Shown here: piece after piece, positions 41,301 through 54,837 of the stretch
Layout of the letters: every line of letters begins with the position of its first letter
How positions within the stretch are numbered: position 1 is the first letter of the stretch
DNA from: Apis mellifera
Lineage: Eukaryota; Arthropoda; Insecta; Hymenoptera; Apidae
NCBI RefSeq assembly: GCF_003254395.2
Contig: NC_037647.1
Location: forward strand, 12,032,050-12,096,049
Direction: 5' to 3'
Length of the DNA stretch: 64,000 nt
The notes under the pieces: generated by a model
The model's database searches: none
Told to the model about the DNA's origin: nothing
Seen by the model: only the letters and a program-made list of their open reading frames with translations
Program-made: the position numbers and the translations under genes

Positions 41301-44300
41301 TTATCGATAAAAATGCGAACAAATATTTCATAGGAAAAGAATAATGTTGTAACGCGATAAACGACGCGAAATCGGCGATTCACTTATTACAAATACTTAC
41401 TTAAATACGATTTTATGATTCATTGCACGCTGAAACGCGTAAAAGTATGTTACAAACTTGTTACATATACTTTTTACCGCGTACAAGTACTTGAACTCGA
41501 TGAAATCTCAAAGAGAGGAAAAAAAATCTTCGATTATTATCGTAATTTAATGCGATGTTGTCGACGTTTAACGATATCTTTAGTAACGCTTGATTATCAC
41601 ACTTAATAAAGAATTTAATTGATACTTACATCGATCATTATGTGTATCTTTGTCACATTCTAAGATATTCATTCTTAGAATAAATCGATTTTACATCTGT
41701 GAATTATCTCGTCGTATTTCATATTAAAGTTAACACAAGAATGTTGTTTGGACAAAAGTAAATCAATTACTCGACAGACGTTCTATGCAAAAATAATAAT
41801 TAATTAAAAATCGTGGAAATATATTTTCGATAAAAAAAAAAAAGAAACTCGAGAAACTTGATTCGTCTATCTTCGATTTCTTTTCGAATCGCTGACACTC
41901 GCGTGACGTCGCTTCGGCATTTTTATTACCGCGTATCAATTTATATACACTAGTTATATATATACATAGATATATCGGATGCTTAAAGTTGGCTACTCTG
42001 CTGCGTGGCCGCAACACTGTAACGCGCAACTGTCGGAAATTGACCAGCGACCACCTCCGGAAAGTTGAAATCGGGCGGTAAGGCGGGCAGCGTTCATAAG
42101 TTTCGTATTGCTGTATTTTAACCTACTTCTCCGTTCCCGGTGAAATGGAACGAGGGCAGTTTTCATGACCAGTGGAAAGGCAGTAGTGCTGCATCAGAAT
42201 CGATTTTAACATATATCTGTCTTTTAGGGCGTCAAATTAATCCTAACTCCACTTTCCGTCCCAAATTTCTTCTTTCTTTATCTTCTCTCCCATGGATATA
42301 TCCTTTTATCCCTCTCGTACTCCCATATTTTGTATCACGCTTGTCCATCGATCACGTGTACTTGGATGAAAAGATACGCGATATAATTTGTCAAATTAAT
42401 TGGAATAATTTTGTACGAAGAGAAATATATTTCTTTTTACAGTGTTGCCATTATTCCTCTTTGAATATATATATACACGTATATATTACGTAACGTAGAA
42501 ATAAACTAAACTTTGTTTTTTCTAAAGTAAGATAAAATTACGTACGAAAGACACGGTGGTGGTAAATTTATAAATTTCTATCCAAGCTTTGCTTTGGACT
42601 TTGTTTCTCTGAAGAGAAATTACTGCCACGGGCAATATTCATTTGTAAAGAATCTGTCTCGCGGTCGTAAAGATACGTCTAGAAAATCTTTCTTAAATAT
42701 TCCGCACAATAGAGCATTTTATTATCAGAGCATCCTAATTACACCCAACTTATCTCCACTTTTTTATCAAAGCTTTGTCCTTTCTTTTTTTACACTCAAC
42801 CAAATCTCCATTATTTTTCCCTTCCAAATTTCTAAATTTGATTTGGAATCGAATTATTACTTATAAATTAATCCAATTTTTTAAAATCGTCAAAAATGTT
42901 AAATCAAAGTGTCTTTTTCTTATTACTTTTTACTTTTTAAATATTTGGGGCGTTATTATTCTCGGTAAACATTAAGCAGAGGAACGAATACCAATTATGC
43001 ACGCTATTTAACAAACGGAGCAATGCTTGATACGCGGTTATATTTATCGCCCCGGAAAATAGAAAATGAGATATACGGTGCATAATACCGTCAACTTCTT
43101 CGCGTGCAGTATTGACAGCAGTGAAATAACGAATACCCCCTTGCTGTTATATATATATATATAACGATTGTCAGATTAATAAATAGACGTTGAAATTATG
43201 ATATACCAGTTAAACGAATAACGCGAAATAATATTAATAAATTAATAACTTGATTATAAATATTCTGGAAATATTGGAAGGAAGAAAAATTTGTTGTTGG
43301 ACAATTTTTATTTAAATATAGAAATTAGGAGGGATAGAATTAAGATTGATTGAAATTGTTGGCGCAAATATAGTTGCACATATTGAAAGCTGAGAGGAAC
43401 AATGATATCTTTTGCCTTACATCGTTTGTTCCGCGGCCCTTGTCGGGTTGAATAGACTTTCAGCTGACTGAAGCAGGAAATGAAACAAACGCTTTTATGT
43501 TTCAGACGTTCAGGCATGGGTTTCCACATCAGCCGACAGCGGTGGCATTCGATCCGATTCAAAGGCTTCTCGCTATTGGCACTAAATCGGGATCTCTCAG
43601 AATGTATCCTTTTTTTAAACATTAATTTTTAGATCAGGTGTACGAATAATAATCTCTCTCTTCGAAAGAATTGAAGAAAGAAATTTTCTTCCGATGCATC
43701 TTCCGTTCCACGCGACTCGATCCACGAGTTTCATCGATCTCTTCGATCAGATTTCAGAGGAAACGTTTCATTCGAATGGATCAATCGACGTGTTCACGGC
43801 TCGTGTGTTCTTTCACGTGGCTGCTTTTATTGGCCTATTCCGACTAAAGAGTTATCAGGTGGCGAATGCTCATCACAGCTCGATAAGCTTCCCAGTTGCC
43901 TAGTATCGAGCCAGTTGCGACAAAGTAACTACTTTCATCCGAACGATGCGCTTTATTGCTCGATAAAATCTGACGAAGAATGGGGAAAATCGATGCTCGT
44001 GCGCCAGAAGTAAAATATTATATAATTCGAGCCACGATTCTGTTCAATGTTTCCTTAATTAAAAGAAAACAGTTTGGGCCGGCCGGGCGTGGACGCGCAC
44101 GTGAAACACGAGGGATGCACAGCCGTGATACAATTGCAGTTCTTAATCAACGAGGGAGCGCTGGTTTCAGCCACCGCGGACGACACGTTGCATCTATGGA
44201 ATTTTCGCCAGAAAATACCGCAGGTTGTGCAGAGTCTAAAGTTCCAGAGAGAAAGGTAAAAGTTTTCAGTAAACGTGTCTATTCTTTTTAATCGACGATA

Positions 44301-45567
44301 CTAATTCGTTCATCTTTTTCCATAATGAAAAAATGTAATGAAACTCGACAAGTTTTTAAAAAAGTATTATAATGTAGTTGTAACGTATTCTGTATATTTG
44401 GAACAGAATAACGTGCATTCACCTACCGTTGCAAAGTAAATGGCTGTACGTTGGTACGGAACGAGGGAACATTCACGTGCTCCATATCGAAACGTTTGTC
44501 CTCTCCGGATACGTAATTAATTGGAACAAGGCTATCGAAGTGTGAGTATGGAAAAATATATAGTGAATGTATAATAATTATAATTGTAATTGTAACAATT
44601 GTGTTATACGTATACATATACGTAGAAGGGAACAGCGCGAGCAACACACATTTTTCAATTTGTAATTTTGAAGCTACTACTTTGTTATACTTTGGATAAA
44701 TTTGAGGAAATTTTTAATAAATTGTTAGAAGAGGCAATGTGCGTTTCGAATTGAAAGAATTAAAATTAATTGTATATATATATATATATATTTAAATTTC
44801 TTTCACAATGATGATTTTTAAATCATTTGTAATAAGAGAAATAATATATTTAAATTTTACGATTTTAAAATTTATTGAAAGAAGAAGTTAAAAAGATATA
44901 GAATTCGGTATGCTTTCGAAAAAGATGAGTGAGATTGGAATTAAGGAGTTTGATTTGTAATCATAAGTACGTGGTATTATTATAGAATGTGTGAATATGT
45001 ACAATGTGTGAATGTATGGAGGGAAACATTAATCCGGTAGAGCAATATCTGTATATAGGATCAATTTTAAAAAGCAAAAAGGGGGTTTAAATATTAAAGC
45101 GGATTAAACTTAAATTCTTTTCTAATGGGAGGAAAAGTGATCAAGAAAGTGATCAAAAGAGTAACGAATAATCTTCAACAAAGATACTACTTGGTAAAGA
45201 AAAATGTTTCAATTGGGTTTTTCTTGATTGAGCCAAGAAGGATGGGAAATAATGTTATGTTTCAAATCAAAAGAATTAAAAGCAATATTATTTTAAATGT
45301 AAAATCTCTGATTGATGTATCTTGATTCCAAATGATTCAAAGTATCCTGTAATTAATTATTTATGACGTTGATTAATAACTTTTTCAGTTTCATCCATTC
45401 TTCCTTGAGATTTTTACTTCAATAATGGAACAGATATTACAGCTTTCTTGATATCACAAAAAAATTGTTACAGATATATTATAGAATATTTCTATAATTT
45501 CTCTACTCCTTTTCTTTTTCTTTTTTTTCTCTCTCTCTTCATTTCAGGATTTTACAGAAGATAACAT

Positions 45568-45610
<43 letters not shown>

Positions 45611-48296
45611 GTATACGTTTACGCATTAAGCACAAGCACAGCTTTCATTGTATTTTGTGCATCATATTTTAATTTCTTGTTTCGATCCTTTTATTTTCTA
45701 TTTTTTTTCTTCTCTCTCGTGTTGTTGTAATAGATTACATATTTGTACCATGTAAGCAGCATATCAACAGATTATCGTTTTGGAAAGAGATATTCCAAAG
45801 ACATACGGAGAGAAGCCAAGCTTAAAACGAAATCAAGTATTTTTCCAAAAAAAAAAAGAGCATTATTCGTGCGCAATAATTGGTGATGAAAAAATGATTT
45901 CGAGTACTTTTTTCTTTTTTTTTTTTTTCGTATGCTCGAGTATGCGAACACTATACACACGTTCATACAACAGCTTACATTACTTACAATTACACGTACA
46001 CGCACACGTATATATAATATATGTATATATATTTTCCAGATCTAGAAAGACCCATCCTGGTGCTGTAGTACACTTGAGTGATAATCCTTTAGATTTGAGC
46101 AAGGTACGCGTGTTTTTTGAGTACGTTTTATTTTGCATTATTCTCCATCCTTACCATGACGTCATACCTTACATTTTTTAATATATTAATATTGTCGAAT
46201 TGTCGAGACGAAATATCATGATGTTAGGATATATGTATATATATGTATATATTTTATATATATATGTATATGTATATTCTCAAGATTCATTTCAACATTT
46301 TTTTACAATAAATCCTAATCTTTTAGGGTGTTGATTGTAACAAGACTGAGAAGTGTGTGCTTGCATGTTGTGTGTGTGCATGCGTGCATGCTGTTGTTAC
46401 TGTCGTACAAAAATGATTTTAACGAAATTATTTCTTTCTCCGATAGAAATCGTTTAATTTGTTACTAATATATGTGTTACGCAGATGGAAAAGTAATGGG
46501 ATAAATTTTTACATTTTTCAATTATCAAATGTGTTGTAAAATATTATATATACGAGGAAGATGCAGATGGATGGAAATTTAAATTTCGACGATATTTATT
46601 TTAAGATTAATTCTATAATTAAAGTAACTTCTTTTTATAATCCCATTACATTTATATCGCTTTAACAATGCATAATGGTGTTGCGTTAGTCACAGAATAT
46701 GTAAAGAGCTTAATAAAAGTTTATCTCGCAATCATGATCACTCATCTTTTTATACATTTTACACTCAAGCTCATCATATTATAATATAATTATATATCGG
46801 AATTAATATATGTATATACATATGTATATTATGTAAATTGGACTGGTTTTTATTTTTTAACGTTATATAATAAAATTTCCGTATCTCGTCTCATCATTTT
46901 TATGCAAACGCATTTTTCGTGTTTATTTCACACGAATAATTTAAGGGATGATTTAAGAGGAAAAATGAGAATAGAATAGAAAAATTTTTTGGTTAATTAT
47001 TTTTTTTTAATCGAAGATATACACGAAAATATATTCATAGGTATCGATAAATTTCTCTACGATATGAACGAATGTAGAGAAAGAAGGAGATTAACGTATC
47101 GAATCCAACGTACGAACGGCAGTTTAATTCGTATACATATATATATATATATATATATTTAGAAAAAAGGACTACGATTTAAAGATATTTTTTTTTCTTT
47201 TTACGAAACTGGTAAAATTTCTTCGATTAATCGACACGAATAAACTCGAAGCAAAGGATTAAGATAATTTTTGAAATAAATTTAAAGTAATATAAACTCG
47301 TTATTAATGATAAGATTAAAACTCGATAAAGTCGTATTGAAATTAAGAAAAACTTTTAACCGCTATAATTCCGAAGATAGTGTTTCCCGATCAATGGACG
47401 AAAGGCCGTTAGAAGCGCCAAACTTTGCTCTTTAAAACGCCTTTTCATTTATCTCGATACGAGCTCCCGTTCCCGAGATATCGTCGCATAAAGAGAAGGT
47501 AATTTTTAATCATTTAAAACCTTAAAACCCGACCTCAACTCGTTTATTAAAATTACGAGAAATTCGGATCGCTGTAACTTTAAAGGCAGAGATTCCCGGC
47601 CAATGGACGAGAGTTCGTTAGAACCGCGGAACTTTGTCCTTTAAAACGCTTGTTCATTTGTCTCGATACGATTTTCGGTTGCCGAGATATCTTGGCGCGA
47701 AGAAAAGAGTGATTTTTCGATCGTTCGTTGCTGCTTACACGGATCTTTCGCTCGCGTCCATTCCAACCGCGGACAAACGACAGGCTCGCGTAGTACTCGG
47801 ATATAGAAATATAGGTCAGTGGATTCAGCGGGCCCATTCGTAATCTTTACACCGTCTTAAGCATTGCGGGCACTTCGGGTCTTTATCTTTATCTCGGTGG
47901 CCGATTGGGATATCGGGATGGAACAAAAACCGACTTCAATGGCATGATATTTTTTTTTTTATTTCTATTGAATGAATCCTGGAATAGAACGGACAATGTC
48001 TGATATCTCGTAATCGTATCTAGAGAATCTGATATATATTGAGAGGAAAAAAGAGAGATGATATACACGTATATTATTAATCATTTACAAAAAAATAATA
48101 ATAATAATATATTTTTCTCGATTATTAATATTAATATTTTCGAGTAAAATAAATTCTTCCACGCGATTCCGTTTTAAATTTAAATTTCAATTGAAAATGG
48201 AATTTTAATTTTATACGAATCGTAAAATCGATAGGAAATATAAGAACGGCGTTGAATTATTTTTTTCGAAGATATTCCATTCGTACTCGGATGTCC

Positions 48297-48333
<37 letters not shown>

Positions 48334-51300
48334 CCATAATTTACAATTCATATTAATTAAATACAATTCAACACAAGTAACAATTTCAAAGAGGTCATCA
48401 ATTTGTTGCATTTAAAATAATATTAAATTTTGTGACTCATTCCGCACTACATATTTTCATATTTGTTCTTGTTGTGTGTACGTAATTTGTATTATATTAT
48501 TATATAATTATATCGATGTATATTATGATAAACGAGACTTTATTATATTAAAATTAATATATTACATGTAATATTTCTCGTTAGAATAGGATATATATTT
48601 CGCAAGATAAAATTATATCACCTTATCCGACATGGATAATCCGTCCTCTTTTTCTTTTTTTTTTTTTTAATCATCCATTCAATCTTTGATTTCAGATGCT
48701 GATAGGATACGAGTCGGGGCAAATAGTTTTCTGGGACTTGAAGACGAAAAACGCGGATTACAGATGCCAGAGCGACGTGCCTTTAAGATCGATATCTTGG
48801 CACCACGAGGGTAAACAGTTTATGTGCAGCCATACCGACGGATCTCTGTCAACATGGACGGTGCGTCAGTTGAAACCGACGAATGTAACGCATCCGCACG
48901 GTGAGAAATTTTCTCTTTTTATTTATTTATTCATCTTTCCTTTTACGTTACTTCGATTATTACGAAGAATGTTTCGATTACGTAAATTAAACCGAGTAAA
49001 CTGTGACTAATACAAGAGAAAGAAGCGAATGAAAAGTTTTTAAAATGTTATATGCATTGTACTTTTTATCTTTAACATTTCGTTACAGCGAAAACTACTA
49101 AAGATGGCGAGCCAGAGCCTTGTAAGCCGATACAGAAGGTTGAGTGGAAGCTGTCAAGATCGGGGTAAGATTCTTCTATTTTCCACCGTTATTTTGCCAC
49201 CGGTAATAAAAATATCTAAGAAATCCACTGCTCTGATCAATTTAGGGAGGCGTACGTTATATTTTCCGGTGGCTTGGCGTACGACACAACTGGCCGAACT
49301 CCAAGTATAACAGTGATACATGGGAAAACTACTACCGTACTAGAAATGGAACACAATGTGATAGACTTTATAACGCTCTGCGAAAATCCATGGACCAGTG
49401 GTAAATATATCAATTTCTTTCAAATCTTCGATATAATGTTTGTTTTGTTAGATTTAACATTTCTCATACTATCAAATTGTATTATAAAAGTAACCAAATA
49501 ATTATTTATTCGTAATTCTGATTTTTCCTCAATTCACAAATCCTCGTTAACGTCCGTTTTTCCACAGATTATCAAGATCCATACGCTGTAGTGGTTCTGC
49601 TACAAAACGACTTGGTTGTGATAGATTTACTAACTCCCGGATTCCCGTGTTTCGAAAACCCGTATCCAATGGACATACACGAGTCGCCCGTCACGTGTTG
49701 CGCGTATTTCGCGGATTGTCCGTCGGACTTGGTGCCGGCGTTTTATTCGGTTGGGTCCAAGTCTCAGAAAAAGACGGGATTCAGCGAGAAGGATTGGCCA
49801 ATATCTGGCGGGGAGTGGAGCTCGAGCTCCAGCGGTTACAATGAAATTATTTTGACCGGGTAAGAAGAGTTTTAAGAAAACGAGGTTTCTAAAGAACAAT
49901 TTCATCTCGGTTAAAATTTATTCTTGCCCGAGAGAAAATACGAGAGAGAGAAATATTTAGATTCCCAATGGAAGATTGAACCATGTTATTAATATTTTCC
50001 TTTCTTCCAGGCACGCCGATGGAAGTATAAAATTTTGGGACGCGTCAGCAGGCACGTTACAAGTTCTTTACAAATTAAAGACGGCGAAACTTTTCGAGAA
50101 GGGTAGAACGCGTAGCTTAGATTCGGAGGAGGATCCGTTAGCGATACAACTAATCTTCCTTTGCCCCGAGAGCCGGAAATTAGCTATTGCGGGGAGCGGA
50201 AGGCACGTTGTCTTGTTCAAATTCAAGAAAGTAGAGAGTATGTCCGAGGTAGTGGTAAGTAATTAATTTTCTTCTTTCTTTTATTCAACATTTCGTTCCT
50301 ATACTATTTTTTAACAATTGTTTATTTTTTAACAATTCACAATTTAAATAATAATAAAACGTAATACCAGAACGATGATAATAATTATAATTCTCATTTC
50401 AGACTTTGGATATATCGCTGACGGCCGAACCGGTTAAGGAAGTGGAAAGTTCATCCGATCACGATTCTCCGGCTGGCGGCAACACTTCAGGGAGCAGCGA
50501 GTCGAAGAATAATGAATCGAGCCAATCGCTGAAAATTAAGACTGGTTTGCAGAAAAGGGCCGCGGGTTTCCAAGCGACCCTGGTCTGCTTGACGGTTACC
50601 AACAGCGGAGAACAAGCTGAGAACATAACTGCTCTCAGTTTGAACTCTTCCTACGGTTTGTAAGTATTTAAAAATTGATAAATATATATATTGGGTTGGC
50701 AACTAAGTAATTGCGGATTTTTTTTAGAAAATCAAAGACAATTTTTTCATGGAAATAACTTTATTCTGTAATGTGTTGCCCATTTTGATCAATGACCTTT
50801 TGTTATCTTTCAGGCAGCATCATAATCCCACGTTCATAAAACTTGTGGTTTTTATTAGCAAAAAACTGAATCAGATATGATTTGATATCATCATCATTAA
50901 TTTTTACCATTCAAGGAGTTTTGTAAAGATCGAAACAAAAAGTAATCGGATGGTGCAAGGTCAGGACTATATAGTGGATGTGGCAAAATATCCCAACCAA
51001 GCTCCAATAATTTTTGCCGAGTGACAAAAGATGCGTGTGGCCTTGCATTGTCATGATGGAATACAACACCTTTTCGATTTGTCAATTCGGGCCGCTTTTC
51101 TTCAACCGCATTGTTTAATTTCGTTAGTTGTTCAACGTAGACGACAGAATTGATCGTTCGGTTGGGTGGTAAGAATTCAAAATAGACAATTCCTTCGTAA
51201 TCCCACCAAACTGATAACGAAACCTTCTTTCGACGAATACCAGTTTTTGATGTTGTTCGAGCTGGTTCACGGCCTGCTCCACCATCTTTTCCGCTTGATA

Positions 51301-52314
51301 TCGTTGTAAACAACCCATTTTTCATTGCCAGTTCTCAGTCGTTTTAAAAATGGATCATTTTCATTACGTTTCTTTAGCAAATCGCAGCTGTTAATGCGTT
51401 GCGTTAAACGCTTTTCTTTCAGTTCGTGAGGAACCCATGTATCGAGTTTTTGAACATAGCCAAGTTATTTTAAGCGGTTTTCAATACATGTACGCGATAC
51501 ATGAAGCTTCTCTGCAATCTCACGAGTACTGTGACGATCCGAATCGATTATCGCTTTGATTAGGTCGTCATCAACTTCAACTGGACGACTAGAGCGTTTT
51601 TCATCTTCGAATGAAAAATCACCAGAACGAAATTTGTCGAACCAATTTTGACACTGCCGTTCTTTTAAGGCTTCGTCGCCATAAACAGCACGTAACTTTT
51701 TGCGAGTTTTTCCCTTTGCGAAAATAAAAAAGCAAAATATGACGATAATGTTCCTTTTGATTTTCCATTTTTCAACGAACGTCAAACGAAAACTACGTAA
51801 CCGATCAAAAAACTTTTTTTACCGATTGACAGCTGAATTGCCAACTATCGAATAACAAAATGTGTTCTACATTTGGACTACGCCAGCAAACCTAAAAATT
51901 CAACTAAAGCCATCTATGAGTGAAATCCGCAATTACTTAGTTGCCAACCCAATACAATCGTGTTTAGTATTTTCAAAGACGAATTTATTTTGTGTTGCAC
52001 AGAATGGCTTACGGGAACGAGTGCGGCATAGTGATAATAGACATTGTCCAGAAGATCTCTTTGATCGTGTTGAACACGGGCGACATAGGTGGTAACGTGG
52101 ATCTGTGCCAACGGGTGCTGCGCAGCCCGAAACGTCAGGACGAGTTGAAACGGGATAACGAGGACAAAGCGAGGAGTCCTAGCACAGATCAGGTAAAATG
52201 TACCTCTTTATTAGACGGAAATTGTTTTCGAATATTTCTTTAATCGTCTCCCCCTTTCTCATTCCCCTTCAACCTTATCCGGCGAGGATAATTTTGAAAA
52301 TTTGAACATTTATA

Positions 52315-52346
<32 letters not shown>

Positions 52347-54799
52347 CATCATTATTATTATTATGCATTTCTACGCTTTTTTCTCTAGACTACTTATATC
52401 AAATTATTAATGATCTATATATATATATTTAATATTGCATGATTGTAAAGAAAATTATTACCGATCATTTGAATGTTGGTGATTTTAATTAAATTTTGTA
52501 ATTACAAAAATTCTCCTTTCTCTTGTAAATATTCGAAAACTTCAGTTCTCGATTAATGATCGATAAGCTTTTTTTTTTTTTTATCGAAGCTACTCGATTA
52601 AAAAAAGTAGAATTTGTCGAAATAGCTTTCAGATTATATGATTATATATAATCGATTTTCCCACGATCGATTCCTAGAAAATAAAGACCGATAATACCAA
52701 AAAAAAAAAAAAGAAAAAAATTATTTGATTCGTCAAAAGTTAATATAATTTATTTATAATAGTGATTTATAAGATGGAATTGAATAATAAACGACTTTTG
52801 GCAAAAATGATAATATTAACAATACGCCTAATGATATATCGATAAGCCGAATGACCCGACTAATTTTCTAATCGAATAAAAATAACGTAGACGGTGTCGT
52901 GATTATTACACCCTGCTGTATAACAACGTTTAAAACGTATAATAATTCTAAAATCATTTGTATAAAGTTGAAAATATCAAATTTGAAATTTTCTTTTCGT
53001 CGTTCTTTTTTTTTTTTCTCTCTTTATTTTCTTATATCTCATAATTGTCATGCGTTATTTTAATTCATATGATGCTTCTAACTAAACTAACCCATCGTTT
53101 CTAAATAGAAATTCTAAATAGTTAAGTAAGTATATAATTATCATATATTACTTCCCAAGTAAATTCCAAGCAGAAAATTGTCTTGTACGATTCGTTGGAT
53201 ATTTTTTGAAAGATTTAAACATTTGTAATTTCTTTTTTTTTTTCTGAAAAAGATTTTCGATGATGATAAATTTTATCAACAATTAATAATAATAAATTAT
53301 ATTTTTCAACGAGTAATTATTATAATCGAACGAAAGTTAAGAAAAATAATGTTGAATCTTGAATTGGGGAAATTATAATTTGGAAGAAAACGATTAAATT
53401 ATTTTCTGCTTGGAATCTTAGAGATATTAAAATTTAGCAGAGAAACATACGAAATTACACGTCAATTGTTGAATTTATTAATTAGTAACAAACGAGAATA
53501 TTATCGGCTAACTAGTGGTCAAACTTGTCATTTTCCACGTGCCGAGAGAATTGAAGTTTGTGATTCGCTTTTCGATTCAAGTCGACTTACTGTCGTTACT
53601 CGCATCGATCCACTCCGACCGATTTATTTCTACCAACGCGTTCTACCACACTTTTAACGGTCACTTTCGTACACGCGCACGCGCACACTATTTATTTCAC
53701 AAAGATAAAGAAAACGACGATTCTCTTCATCGTATTCACGCTTATTATTGCATTTAATGTTTAGCCAACTATGTGTCTACCCACGTTGAAACAAGTAAGA
53801 GCAAATAATATTTTTTTTAAAGAAACAGCTAGACAATTTTATTCTCGTTTGATATGCGATATATTTGTTATTGTTTTTTATTGCGAGAAAATGAGCGAGA
53901 AAAGTTCGAGAGAAGTAGGTAGTTAACTGGTAGTAGATAATTTTTTTTTTTTTTTAGCTTTCAATCGTATTTAGAGAATTCGATCGATGTTTGAATACAG
54001 TAGTTAATTAACGTGAAACACGATGATGATAAATTAGTTTCCAACTAAGATCCGATTAATCGTAATACATTATATCGTAATATCCCTTGTGTAAAAAATT
54101 TACACGTTTGATCCATTCACAGAAACTTTTTGGTGTGCATGTACGTCGATACGAATATGAATTAAACGTACAACGCATGAAACCGATATTGAATATGCAA
54201 AATCGTTCCTTTTCTTTTTCTTTTTTTTTTTTCAAATATCTCGTCTCGAAAATCAAAGATGTTTCGATTTGGATAGAACCGTATCCTTTCAAGCATTTTA
54301 TATATTTGCACGTTTTGCAAATACGTATTGTTGCACACATGTTGAGGATTCTTTTTTTTTTTTTATTCATGTATTATATAATCGTGCTTGTTCAAATATG
54401 TGTTCTGTTGCAAGATTTATTTATCAAAAGTGAAAAACAGAAGAAGCGTTTTTAGAGAGAGATATAAATAATTTTAATATTAATTCGAGGCTGCGTGTAA
54501 AATTCATTTGTGTTATATATATTCTTTTTTTGGATTTTTGAAAAGTTGTTCATCTTGTGTCTGTAAATTTTTTGCATAAAAAGTATTCTATCAGTCATTT
54601 GAAAATTTAATTCGATATTTAAACAAATATAATTTATACATGCAATATAAAACTTTTGCATTGCAAAATTATTGCTAAAAATGATCGTCACGTATATTTC
54701 TTAGCTATTTTTTTAATTACAAATCTTTCTTCTTGTAACGTAATGAAAAATGTAATCTGTATTTATTTTGCTTATATTTAGTATTTTTGAATCACAATA

Positions 54800-54837
<38 letters not shown>

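Larger units (their letters stand above)
37716..43505. other. Tomosyn intron 1
   Basis: A 5.8-kb intron. It has a (TA)n run at about 38350-38385, an otherwise AT-rich left half, and CpG-bearing patches at about 39740-39900 and 41850-42200 (listed separately). No exon of another gene is recognised. Confidence 0.7.

Noticed and set aside
43980..44291. Open frame in front of and over tomosyn exon 3
   Set aside because: Different frame from the conserved WD40 sequence. The exon with acceptor at 44072 explains the conservation.
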